A stretch of 64,000 bases of DNA from Pseudomonadota bacterium (lineage in GTDB: Bacteria; Pseudomonadota; Gammaproteobacteria; Burkholderiales; Thiobacillaceae): NCBI GenBank assembly GCA_021820845.1, contig JAKADC010000005.1:124001-188000 (forward strand), read 5' to 3'. The notes beneath the pieces were generated by a model, which was given only the letters and a program-made list of their open reading frames with translations, was not told the DNA's origin and ran no database searches. Shown piece by piece: positions 1 through 10,160 of the stretch (positions are counted from its first letter, which is position 1; each line of letters begins with the position of its first letter). The translations under genes were made by a program, and so were the position numbers.

Positions 1-234
1 CTGACCCGCATGGACGGCTGGCACATCGGCCTGTCGAAGACCGGCTTCATCAACGAGGCCGGACATTGTCTGGTGATGCAGGCGGAAGTGGCGCAGCGCG
101 ACGTCATCATCGTGCTGCTCGACTCGCGCGGGAACACGAGCCGCGCCAACGACGCCGCGCGCATCAAGACCTGGCTCGAGGACAATCCGCCGCATCCGGT
201 CGAAACCCACTACACCGCCGCCTCCCGCACCTGA
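1..234 (+). CDS. pbpG: D-alanyl-D-alanine endopeptidase (PbpG-type), C-terminal fragment, 5' end outside window
   Basis: Reading frame open from base 1; WHIGLSKTGFINEAGHCLVMQA resembles the C-terminal part of S11 D,D-peptidases (KTG-type motif). Confidence 0.8.
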   Translation: MTRMDGWHIGLSKTGFINEAGHCLVMQAEVAQRDVIIVLLDSRGNTSRANDAARIKTWLEDNPPHPVETHYTAASRT

Positions 235-363
235 GGTTCACCGGCACGGAAGCCCGGGCGTTCACGTGCAAGCGTGAGCGCCCTTTTCATTGGCGCATCC
301 GTTGCGGCAGCACGGCGCGGGTGACGGCGTTATGATGGCCGGCCCTTCGCCCGCTCACGCCTC

Positions 364-1320
364 ATGACCGCCGACCTCGCGCAGCAACTGCTGCTGAAGA
401 CGCTGCTGCCGCTGTTCCTTCTGATCGCCGCCGGCGGCCTGTGGCCGCGCTGGCACAGCGGCATCTCGATCGTCGGCCTGCGCAGCGAGATCAATCGGCT
501 GGTCCTCAATTTCTTCGCGCCGATGCTGTTCTTCTCGGCCGGCGCCGCCGCGACGATCGACCTCAACCTGCTGCAAGTCCCGCTGCTTCTCGGCGCGGCG
601 ACCCTGTTCGGTCTCGCGCTCGCCGCGCTGGCCCTGTTCGCGACGCCACTCGGGCAGGGGCTGTCCAATCCCGCGCGCGGCGCGATCATGCTCGCATCCG
701 GCTTCGGCAACGTGCTGTTCTTCGGCTATCCCTTCCTCACCACGGTGTTCGGCGAGCGCGGCGCGCGCTATCCGTTCTTCGCCGACATGCTCGCCACCAC
801 GCCATTGATATGGTCGCTCGGCGTGTGGATCGCCTTCCGTTGCGGCAAGCACACCGAGCACACCTCGTTTCTGCGCATGTGGCTGCGGCTGCCGCCGGTG
901 TGGGGTTTCGCGGCCGGCATCGCGGTCAAGCTTTCCGGTGCCGGGCTCGAGCCGCTGGTGGAAGCCGCCCACTGGGCCGGCAGCCCGACGATTCCGCTGA
1001 TGCTGTTCGTGCTCGGCCTCACGATTCCCTGGCATGACCTGCGCCCGCAGAGAGCCGTCGCCGTCGCCATGTTCATCAAGCTGGCGCTGATGCCGCTGCT
1101 GGCGCTCGGGATCGCGCTCGCGTGGCCGGGCGGGCTGGCCGAACCCGGAGAAGCGGGCGTGCTCGAGGCCGCCATGCCCACCATGGTGATGGTCATCGCG
1201 CTGGCCGACCGCTTCGGGCTCGACACCCGCCTGGCGGGCCTGATCATGGGCTGGTCAACGCTGGCGGGATTGGTTACGCTGCCATTCTGGCTCTATGCGG
1301 TGAAGGGACTCGCATCATGA
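364..1320 (+). CDS. AEC (auxin efflux carrier) family transporter
   Basis: 318 aa hydrophobic protein with AEC-like repeats (LASGFGNVLFFGYPF; EAAMPTMVMVIALADRFGLD). Confidence 0.8.
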   Translation: MTADLAQQLLLKTLLPLFLLIAAGGLWPRWHSGISIVGLRSEINRLVLNFFAPMLFFSAGAAATIDLNLLQVPLLLGAATLFGLALAALALFATPLGQGLSNPARGAIMLASGFGNVLFFGYPFLTTVFGERGARYPFFADMLATTPLIWSLGVWIAFRCGKHTEHTSFLRMWLRLPPVWGFAAGIAVKLSGAGLEPLVEAAHWAGSPTIPLMLFVLGLTIPWHDLRPQRAVAVAMFIKLALMPLLALGIALAWPGGLAEPGEAGVLEAAMPTMVMVIALADRFGLDTRLAGLIMGWSTLAGLVTLPFWLYAVKGLAS

Positions 1321-2207
1321 AAATCGGATTCATCGGCAGCGGCATCATGGGCCGCCCCATGGCAGAAAACCTGCTGCGCGCAGGACATCGGCTGTTCGTC
1401 TACGGCCGCCGCTTCGACCGTCTCGAACCGATGCTGGTCGCGGGCGCGCTCGGCAAGGGCACGCCGGCCGAAGTCGCCGCCGAGGCCGACATCACCTTCA
1501 CCGCCGTCTCCGACACCACCGACGTCGAGCAGATCATCCTCGGCGACCGCGGTCTGGTGCATGGCGCCAAGCCCGGCCACATCGTCGTCGACATGAGCAC
1601 CGTCTCGCCCACCGCGACCCGGCGCATCGCCGCCGCGCTCGCCGAACACGGCGTGCACATGCTCGACGCCCCCGTCTCCGGCGGCGAAACCGGGGCCAGG
1701 GAAGGGACCCTGTCGATCATGGTGGGTGGCGAAGCGCTCATCTTCGAGAAGGTGCGCCCGCTCTTCGAGATCCTCGGCAAAAACGTCGTCCACGTCGGCG
1801 GGCAGGGCGCCGGCCAGGTCGTCAAATGCTGCAATCAGGTCGTCATCGGCCTCACGTTCGAGGGTGTCGCCGAGGCGATCCTGCTGGCGCGGCGCAACGG
1901 GGTCGACCCGGTCAAGATGCGCGAGGCGCTGATGGGCGGCTTTGCCGGCAGCCGCATCCTCGAGGTCCATGGCCAACGCATGCTCGACTCCAATTACAAG
2001 CCCGGCTTCAAGGTCAAGCTGCACCACAAGGACATGGCCATCGTCATGGACAACGCGCAGGAAACCGCGACGCCGCTGCCGGGAGCGGCGCTCATCGCGC
2101 AGCAGATGAACGCGCTGATGGGCGCCGGCGACAGCGAACTCGATTCGTCGGCGCTGATGCGCGCGCTCGAGCGGCTGGCGGGTGAAGACCGCGGCAACGG
2201 CAAGTGA
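1317..2207 (+). CDS. NAD(P)-dependent beta-hydroxyacid dehydrogenase (3-hydroxyisobutyrate / tartronate-semialdehyde reductase family)
   Basis: MKIGFIGSGIMGRPMAENLL Rossmann motif, DAPVSGGETGAREGTLSIMVGG, KxxxN-type catalytic region; ATGA overlap with upstream gene. Confidence 0.88.
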   Translation: MKIGFIGSGIMGRPMAENLLRAGHRLFVYGRRFDRLEPMLVAGALGKGTPAEVAAEADITFTAVSDTTDVEQIILGDRGLVHGAKPGHIVVDMSTVSPTATRRIAAALAEHGVHMLDAPVSGGETGAREGTLSIMVGGEALIFEKVRPLFEILGKNVVHVGGQGAGQVVKCCNQVVIGLTFEGVAEAILLARRNGVDPVKMREALMGGFAGSRILEVHGQRMLDSNYKPGFKVKLHHKDMAIVMDNAQETATPLPGAALIAQQMNALMGAGDSELDSSALMRALERLAGEDRGNGK

Positions 2208-2274
2208 GCGGAAAGCGGGGCGTCGCCGCGGCCCGCGGGCCGGGCGCCGCGATCGCGCCGGTGACGCCTGTCGC

Positions 2275-2904
2275 CTAGCTCAAGCGCCGCAAGGCGTCCA
2301 CGTCGTTGAGGACGATCATGTCGTCGTGCACGTCGATCAACTGCTTGCCGCGCAGCTTGGCCAGCACCCGCGACAGGGTTTCCGGCTGGATGCCCAGGCG
2401 CGACGCGATGACGTGCTTGGGCACCGACAGCTTCACGCTGGGCGACGCGGCGCCCTCCGGCAATTGCTCAAGCAGGTAGCCGATCACGCGCTGGGCGCCG
2501 CTGTGCAGGGTGAGATTGTCGATCTCGTTGATCATCTCGTGCATGCGCCGGCTCATCTTCGACAGGAGCCGCAGGCAGAGGTCGCCGTTTCCGCGAACCA
2601 GCCCGACAAAGTGCTTGCTGTCGAGCGCGACGACGCGGGTCGCCTCCAGGCCGCGGGCATTGACCGGGTAGCGGCCACCCATGAACATGGCCGCTTCGGC
2701 AAAAAAAAATCCGGGCCGCACGAGGTCCATCACCTTTTCCTCGCCGCTCGGCGCGACCCGGCACAGGTTGATGACGCCCGACAGCACGAAGAAAAAATGC
2801 GTGACCGGATCCCCCTGGTTGAACAGGCACTCGCCCTGCGTCAGCGTCCGCACGTTGGCGTGCGCCAATACGTCCGCAAACTCCGTGTCGGACAAGGGCG
2901 CCAT
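2275..2904 (-). CDS. Crp/Fnr-family transcriptional regulator, DNR-like
   Basis: cNMP-binding-like fold plus HTH IASRLGIQPETLSRVLAKL; start placed at ATG 2904 because AAGGAGG lies 8 nt upstream (ORF track start at 2952 lacks an SD). Confidence 0.88.
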   Translation of the reverse strand: MAPLSDTEFADVLAHANVRTLTQGECLFNQGDPVTHFFFVLSGVINLCRVAPSGEEKVMDLVRPGFFFAEAAMFMGGRYPVNARGLEATRVVALDSKHFVGLVRGNGDLCLRLLSKMSRRMHEMINEIDNLTLHSGAQRVIGYLLEQLPEGAASPSVKLSVPKHVIASRLGIQPETLSRVLAKLRGKQLIDVHDDMIVLNDVDALRRLS

Positions 2905-2958
2905 GAGGTAGCCCTCCTTGAGGAATTGCGCGTCTGCCGGGTTCAGGTTCATCCGAAC

Positions 2959-2964
2959 AGTATA
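2959..2964 (-). promoter_or_regulatory. Candidate -10 (TATACT) for the Crp/Fnr gene
   Basis: TATACT on minus strand upstream of the gene; the FNR box overlaps the expected -35 area. Confidence 0.45.
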
Positions 2965-2975
2965 AGCCCATCTGA

Positions 2976-2989
2976 TTGACCTAAATCAA
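2976..2989. promoter_or_regulatory. FNR/DNR-type box TTGACCTAAATCAA between the divergent regulator and nirI
   Basis: One mismatch from TTGAT-N4-ATCAA in the divergent intergenic region. Confidence 0.8.
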
Positions 2990-3023
2990 GGCGGGATCGT
3001 CCCCCGCGGCGGGAACATAAGCC

Positions 3024-4805
3024 ATGGCCAACAAACTGCATTGCCCCTATCGCCTCGCGGCAATGCTTCTGTGCGCGCTGCTGCTGCTCGCTGTGGCCCC
3101 TGCCGGCCGCGCCGATATCGCCGCGACCTATCCCCAGGTCCGCACCCTGTTTCCGGACGCCGACCGCTTCGGCGAATCCGAGGGCGACCCGCCCGCCAGC
3201 GCCGTCTACGCGAAGGACAGGCTGATCGGCTACGCCTTTCTTACGGCCGACATGGTGCGCATTCCCGCGTACTCGGGAAGCCCGATCAACGTCCTCGTCG
3301 GCATCGACACGCAGGGGCATATCACCGGCGCGCGCATCGTCCACCACGAGGAACCGATCCTGGCGGCCGGGATCAAGGAGGCTCAGCTCGCCAACTTCGT
3401 CGACCAGTACCGCGGCAAGCCGGCGAGCGGCCGCATCGTCGTCGGTGCGCAGCGCGACGGCTATGCCACGATCGACGCCATTTCCGGCGCGACGATTTCG
3501 GTGATGGTCATCAACGCGACCATCACCCGGGCCGTCAGGATGGTCTCGGAATCGCGCGGCATCCCGCCGCCTGACGGCGTCGCTGCCTCCGCCCTTCTGC
3601 CACCGCCCCCGCCGCACGAAGCGAAGCCTTCAGCATCGGCGTCCGAGAGCAAGCCCGTGTCACCCGCGCACAGGAAAGCATCGCATTCGCGCGAGCACGC
3701 GCCGCCGGTTCACGACGCCGTCGCGTCCCCGCGCTCCGCCGCGCCGGCACCCGCCGTCGCAGCCGCTGCGCAATCGACCGCGGCAGTCGCCGCCGCCGTC
3801 GACGAGGAACCCATGTGGCGCACGCTCTGGCGGTCGCGCAAGATACAGATCGGCGTCCTCGTCGCGGGCCTGGCGCTGCTCACCTTCATCCTGCTGTTTC
3901 AGGACTATCTCGCGCGCCGCCCCGCGCTGCTTCGCCGGGTGCGGCTCGGCTTCCTGGTGTACACGCTGTTCTTCATCGGCTGGTACGGACTCGGCCAGCT
4001 GTCCATCATCAACGTCCTGACCTTTGTGCAGGCGGCCACGCATCAATTCAGCTGGGACACCTTTCTGATCGATCCCATGCTCTTCATCCTGTGGTCCTTC
4101 GTGGCGGTCATCCTCCTGCTGTGGGGGCGCGGCGTCTATTGCGGCTGGCTGTGTCCGTTCGGCGCGCTGCAGGCGCTCACCTTCGAACTCGCCCGCAAGC
4201 TCAGGTTGCCGTCGTTCGAGATCCCCCACGTCGTGCACGAGCGCATGCTGGCGTTGAAGTTCGTGGTCCTGCTGGTGCTGTTCGGGCTGTCGCTGCAGTC
4301 CATGGGAGCGGCGATCCGGGCGGCCGAGATCGAACCCTTCAAGACGGCCATCACGCTGCACTTCCAGCGCGAATGGGGCTACGTCGCCTTCGCCCTCGGC
4401 GTCATCCTGCTCTCCGCGATGAACCGCAAGTTCTACTGCAAATACGTCTGCCCGCTCGGCGCCGCGCTCGTCATCCCCGGCCGTTTCCACTCCTTCGAAT
4501 GGCTGCGCCGCCGCAAGGAGTGCGGCAAGCCCTGCCAGGTCTGCGCCATCGAATGCGAGGTCCAGGCCATCCGGCCGACCGGCGAGATCGTGGTGAACGA
4601 ATGCCATCACTGCCTCGACTGCCAGGTCACCTACTACAACGACCGCAAATGCCCGCCGCTGGTCGAAAAGCGCCGGCGCCGCGAACGCGGCAGCCGCGCA
4701 CGCGAGGCGGCCGCCGCTGCCGGAACCTCGCATCTCGCCGGCATTCCGATCACGGCCGAGCCCCGCCTCGTCGCAAATGCCGAAAACGAGAAAAACGCGT
4801 GCTAG
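3024..4805 (+). CDS. nirI: NirI/NosR-family FMN-binding, polyferredoxin membrane protein
   Basis: Signal peptide, FMN-binding domain (DAISGATIS), P/A-rich linker, TM segments, YCGWLCPFGA and YCKYVCPLGA motifs, C-terminal ferredoxin-like cysteines; directly upstream of nirS. Confidence 0.85.
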   Translation: MANKLHCPYRLAAMLLCALLLLAVAPAGRADIAATYPQVRTLFPDADRFGESEGDPPASAVYAKDRLIGYAFLTADMVRIPAYSGSPINVLVGIDTQGHITGARIVHHEEPILAAGIKEAQLANFVDQYRGKPASGRIVVGAQRDGYATIDAISGATISVMVINATITRAVRMVSESRGIPPPDGVAASALLPPPPPHEAKPSASASESKPVSPAHRKASHSREHAPPVHDAVASPRSAAPAPAVAAAAQSTAAVAAAVDEEPMWRTLWRSRKIQIGVLVAGLALLTFILLFQDYLARRPALLRRVRLGFLVYTLFFIGWYGLGQLSIINVLTFVQAATHQFSWDTFLIDPMLFILWSFVAVILLLWGRGVYCGWLCPFGALQALTFELARKLRLPSFEIPHVVHERMLALKFVVLLVLFGLSLQSMGAAIRAAEIEPFKTAITLHFQREWGYVAFALGVILLSAMNRKFYCKYVCPLGAALVIPGRFHSFEWLRRRKECGKPCQVCAIECEVQAIRPTGEIVVNECHHCLDCQVTYYNDRKCPPLVEKRRRRERGSRAREAAAAAGTSHLAGIPITAEPRLVANAENEKNAC

Positions 4806-4822
4806 AGTGCGCGCGCGGCCCC

Positions 4823-4835
4823 TTGACTTAGATCA

Positions 4836-4836
<1 letters not shown>
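4823..4836. promoter_or_regulatory. FNR/DNR-type box 1 upstream of nirS (TTGACTTAGATCAA)
   Basis: One mismatch from TTGAT-N4-ATCAA. Confidence 0.75.
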
Positions 4837-6656
<1,820 letters not shown>

Positions 6657-6668
6657 TAAGTGGAACCG

Positions 6669-6694
6669 GGCGGGGGCATCGAACTGCCCCCGCC
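6669..6694. other. Intercistronic stem-loop between nirS and nirC
   Basis: GGCGGGGGCA-TCGAAC-TGCCCCCGCC, perfect 10-bp arms, no U-tract. Confidence 0.8.
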
Positions 6695-6717
6695 TCCCCA
6701 AGGGGAAACCGAAACAC

Positions 6718-7050
6718 ATGCGAATCTCGACGACGGCGGGAATCATGATCGCCCTCTCCTGCGGCAGCGCCTTCGCCGATTCGCTTCCTCCCGATCCGGC
6801 ACGGCAAGGCGAACTCGTCCGCCTGGTGCGCCAGGATTGCGGCTCCTGCCACGGCATGCGGCTTCTTGGCGGCCTCGGCCCCGCGCTCACGCCCGAAGCA
6901 CTCAAGGACAAATCCGCTGATGCGCTCATCAGCACCATTCTTCATGGACGGCCCGGAACACCGATGCCGCCGTGGAAAGATTTTCTCTCCGAATCCGAAG
7001 CGTCATGGATCGTGGACAATCTGAAAAAGGGGTTCCCCAATGCGCGCTAG
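6718..7050 (+). CDS. nirC: c-type cytochrome NirC-like
   Basis: Signal peptide, CGSCH heme motif, position between nirS and nirF. Confidence 0.8.
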   Translation: MRISTTAGIMIALSCGSAFADSLPPDPARQGELVRLVRQDCGSCHGMRLLGGLGPALTPEALKDKSADALISTILHGRPGTPMPPWKDFLSESEASWIVDNLKKGFPNAR

Positions 7051-8215
7051 GATGCTCGTTCCTCTTCTGTTCACGCTCGGCGCCCTGACAGGCTGTGCCA
7101 GCACGAATCTGCGCGGAACCGGCGACCTCGGCGTGGTCATCGAGCGCGCCACCGGCAGCGTCCAGGTTCTCGACACCACGCACCGCACGAGCCTCGGCAG
7201 GATCGAAGGCCTGGGCGACATGTCGCACGCATCCATCAGCTACTCCCGTGACGAGCGTTACGCCTACGTCTTCGGCCGCGACGGCGGCTTGACCAAGATC
7301 GACCTGCTGACCCGGCGCATCGATCGCCGCGTCATTCAGGCCGGCAACAGCATCGGCGGCGCGATCTCGGGCGACGGCAAGCTGGTCGCCGTGGCGAACT
7401 ACACGCCGGGCGGCGTGAAGATATTCGACGCCAGCGACCTTTCGCTCATCGCCGACATTCCCGCCGTCGGCGCCGACGGCAAGCGCTCCAAGGTCATCGG
7501 CCTGGTCGATGCACCCGGGCAGCGCTTCGTGTTCAGCCTCTACGATTCCGGCGAGATCTGGGTCGCCGACGTGCACGACCCGCAGAAGCCCGTACTGCAT
7601 AAATTCCCCAACGTCGGCAAGGAACCCTACGACGGCATGATCACGTCCGACGGCCGCCACTACGCCGCCGGACTCTTCGGCGAGGACGGCGTGGCCCTGC
7701 TGGACCTGTGGAACCTCGATGCCGGCGTGAAGCGTGCGCTCGTCGAGTTCGGCCGCCACGGCGAGAAAATGCCGGTCTACAAGATGCCTCACCTGGAGGG
7801 CTGGGCGGCAACCGGCAACGAGATCGTGCTGCCGGCGGTCGGCCGGCACGAGATCATCATCGCCGACGAGGACAACTGGAAGGAAGTGGCGCGCGTCCCC
7901 GTCGCCGGCCAGGCGGTGTTCGCCGTGGCGCGGCCAGGCGGCCGCCAGGTCTGGATCAACTTCGCCTTCCCCAACAACGACACGGTGCAGGTCCTCGACC
8001 TGCCCACGCATCGCATCGTCAAGACGCTGAAACCCGGAAAAGGCGTGCTGCACATCGAGTTCTCCCCGCGCGGCGAGCAGGTCTGGCTGTCCCTGCGCGA
8101 CGAGGACCGCGTCGAAGTCTACGACCCCGACTCGTTCGCCCGCATCGGCACGCTGCCGGTCAAGAGCCCGAGCGGCATTTTCTTCACCGAGCGCGCCCAC
8201 AGGATCGGACTATGA
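7040..8215 (+). CDS. nirF: Heme d1 biosynthesis protein NirF (lipoprotein signal, d1-type propeller)
   Basis: LTGC lipobox, GDMSHASISYSRDERYAYVFGRDG; homologous to NirS d1 domain; operon context. Confidence 0.9.
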   Translation: MRARMLVPLLFTLGALTGCASTNLRGTGDLGVVIERATGSVQVLDTTHRTSLGRIEGLGDMSHASISYSRDERYAYVFGRDGGLTKIDLLTRRIDRRVIQAGNSIGGAISGDGKLVAVANYTPGGVKIFDASDLSLIADIPAVGADGKRSKVIGLVDAPGQRFVFSLYDSGEIWVADVHDPQKPVLHKFPNVGKEPYDGMITSDGRHYAAGLFGEDGVALLDLWNLDAGVKRALVEFGRHGEKMPVYKMPHLEGWAATGNEIVLPAVGRHEIIIADEDNWKEVARVPVAGQAVFAVARPGGRQVWINFAFPNNDTVQVLDLPTHRIVKTLKPGKGVLHIEFSPRGEQVWLSLRDEDRVEVYDPDSFARIGTLPVKSPSGIFFTERAHRIGL

Positions 8216-9210
8216 GCGACGTCCAACTCAGCCTGCTGAACGATTTCCAGCGCGGCTTTCCGCTGACGTCCGCGCCCTTCGACGTCCTCGCGGGACAGCT
8301 GGGCCTCGACGCCGAGGCGGTGCTCGATACCCTGCGCCGCCTGCGGCAGGAAGGCGTCATCAGCCGCGTCGGCGCGGTGTTCCGGCCGAACCGCATCGGC
8401 GTCAGCACGCTCGCGGCGTTGGTCGTCCCCGGCGAGCGGCTCGCCGAGGTGGCGCGGATGGTCAGCGCGCATCCGGAGGTCAACCACAACTACGAGCGCG
8501 AGCACCGCTTCAACCTCTGGTTCGTCGCGACCGCCGCGAATCCCGCGCACCTGGAACGCGTGCTGCGCGACGTCGAGCAGCAGACCGGGCTGCCGGTCAT
8601 GCGTCTGCCCATGGTGCAGGACTATCACATCGACCTCGGCTTCGACCTTCGCCGCACCGTCGCCGTGACGCAGCGCGGCCGGCAGAAATCCGCTCCGCGG
8701 CAGCCGCTCGAACTCGACGGCCTCGACTATGCGCTGATCGAGGCGATCCAGGACGGTCTGCCGCTGGTCGCCCGGCCCTATGCCGCGGTCGCGGCCGCAA
8801 TCGGCGCCTCGGAAGCCGAGGTGCTGGACCGCATGGAACGGCTGCTCGATCACGACATCATCAAGCGCCTCGGAATCATCGTCCGCCACCACGAGCTGGG
8901 CTTTCGCGCCAACGCCATGGTGGTGTGGGACGTCCCGGACGACCGGGTCGACGAATTCGGGCGCTGCATCGGCGCGTCCGGGCTGGTGAACCTGTGCTAC
9001 CAGCGCCCGCGGCGGCTGCCCGAATGGCGCTACAACCTGTTCTGCATGATCCACGGCAAGGATCGCGACGCCGTGCTGGCGCACCACGCGCACCTGCGCG
9101 ACGCGTGCGGGCTGGCGGATTTTTCGTGCGAAGTCCTGTTCAGCCGGCAGCGCTTCAAGCAGACCGGCGCCCGCTACGTCGAAGCGGCGCCGGCGAAGGA
9201 AGCGGCGTGA
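8212..9210 (+). CDS. nirDL: Fused NirD-NirL siroheme decarboxylase (two Lrp/AsnC-like modules)
   Basis: 332 aa with two repeats (NHNYEREHRFNLWFV and NLCYQRPRRLPEWRYNLFCMIHG); ATGA overlap with nirF. Confidence 0.88.
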   Translation: MSDVQLSLLNDFQRGFPLTSAPFDVLAGQLGLDAEAVLDTLRRLRQEGVISRVGAVFRPNRIGVSTLAALVVPGERLAEVARMVSAHPEVNHNYEREHRFNLWFVATAANPAHLERVLRDVEQQTGLPVMRLPMVQDYHIDLGFDLRRTVAVTQRGRQKSAPRQPLELDGLDYALIEAIQDGLPLVARPYAAVAAAIGASEAEVLDRMERLLDHDIIKRLGIIVRHHELGFRANAMVVWDVPDDRVDEFGRCIGASGLVNLCYQRPRRLPEWRYNLFCMIHGKDRDAVLAHHAHLRDACGLADFSCEVLFSRQRFKQTGARYVEAAPAKEAA

Positions 9211-9653
9211 TGGACGCGCTGGACCGCGCCCTCGTCAACGCGCTGCAAGGCGGGTTTCCGATCTGCGAGCGGCCCTACGCCGAGGTGGCGACGCGCGTCG
9301 GCAGCGACGAGGCCACCGTCATCGCGCGCATCGAGGGCCTGCTCTTGCGTGGCCTGCTCTCGCGCTTCGGCCCCATGTACCACGCCGCGCAGATGGGCGG
9401 GGCGCTGAGCCTCGCGGCGATGGAGATTCCGCCCGCGGACTTCGACCGCGTGACGGAAATCGTCAACCGGCAGCCCGAGGTGGCGCACAACTACGAGCGC
9501 AACCACCGCCTCAACATGTGGTTCGTGCTCGCCACCGAAACGCCCGGTGCGCAGCGGGATACGATCGCCCGCATCGAGCGCGAGAGCGGCTACCCGGTCT
9601 ACAACATGCCGAAGATCCGCGAATATTTCGTGGAACTCAAACTGCACGTATGA
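9210..9653 (+). CDS. nirG: NirG, siroheme decarboxylase subunit
   Basis: 147 aa Lrp-like, AHNYERNHRLNMWFVLATE; TGATG overlap with upstream gene. Confidence 0.8.
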   Translation: MDALDRALVNALQGGFPICERPYAEVATRVGSDEATVIARIEGLLLRGLLSRFGPMYHAAQMGGALSLAAMEIPPADFDRVTEIVNRQPEVAHNYERNHRLNMWFVLATETPGAQRDTIARIERESGYPVYNMPKIREYFVELKLHV

Positions 9654-10150
9654 ACGCGCCCCACGATTTCAGCCCGCTCGACGAAACCGACCGCCGCATC
9701 ATCCAGGCGACGCAGGCCGGGCTACCGCTGACGGCGCGCCCCTACCACGCGGTCGCCGAGCAGATCGGCGTGCCGGCGGACGAGGTGATGCGGCGCATGC
9801 GGCGCATGCTCGATACCGGCATCATCCGCCGCATCGGCGCCGTGCCGAACCATTACGCGCTGGGCTATCGGGCGAACGGCATGACGGTGTGGGACGTCGC
9901 CGACGAACGCATCGACGAACTCGGCGAGCGGATCGGCCAGCTGGAATTCGTGACCCACTGCTATCAGCGCCCGCGCCATCTGCCGGACTGGCCGTACAAC
10001 CTCTTCGCCATGGTGCACGGAAAAACGCGGGACGAGGTCGAGGCCAAGGCCGCGCAGATCGCCGAGGTGCTGGGGCAGGCAAGCCGGGGCCACGATATCT
10101 TGTACAGTTCGCGGATCCTGAAAAAAACGGGGCTGCGCATCGGCGCATAG
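9650..10150 (+). CDS. nirH: NirH, siroheme decarboxylase subunit
   Basis: 166 aa Lrp-like, THCYQRPRHLPDWPYNLFAMVHG; ATGA overlap with nirG. Confidence 0.8.
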   Translation: MNAPHDFSPLDETDRRIIQATQAGLPLTARPYHAVAEQIGVPADEVMRRMRRMLDTGIIRRIGAVPNHYALGYRANGMTVWDVADERIDELGERIGQLEFVTHCYQRPRHLPDWPYNLFAMVHGKTRDEVEAKAAQIAEVLGQASRGHDILYSSRILKKTGLRIGA

Positions 10151-10160
10151 GAGAGAAGAC

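Noticed and set aside
1317-2207. Linking the beta-hydroxyacid dehydrogenase to the DUF1537/GlcDEF cluster as one pathway
   Set aside because: Biochemically possible (tartronate semialdehyde or threonate oxidation) but about 34 kb away with no shared regulatory sequence visible.
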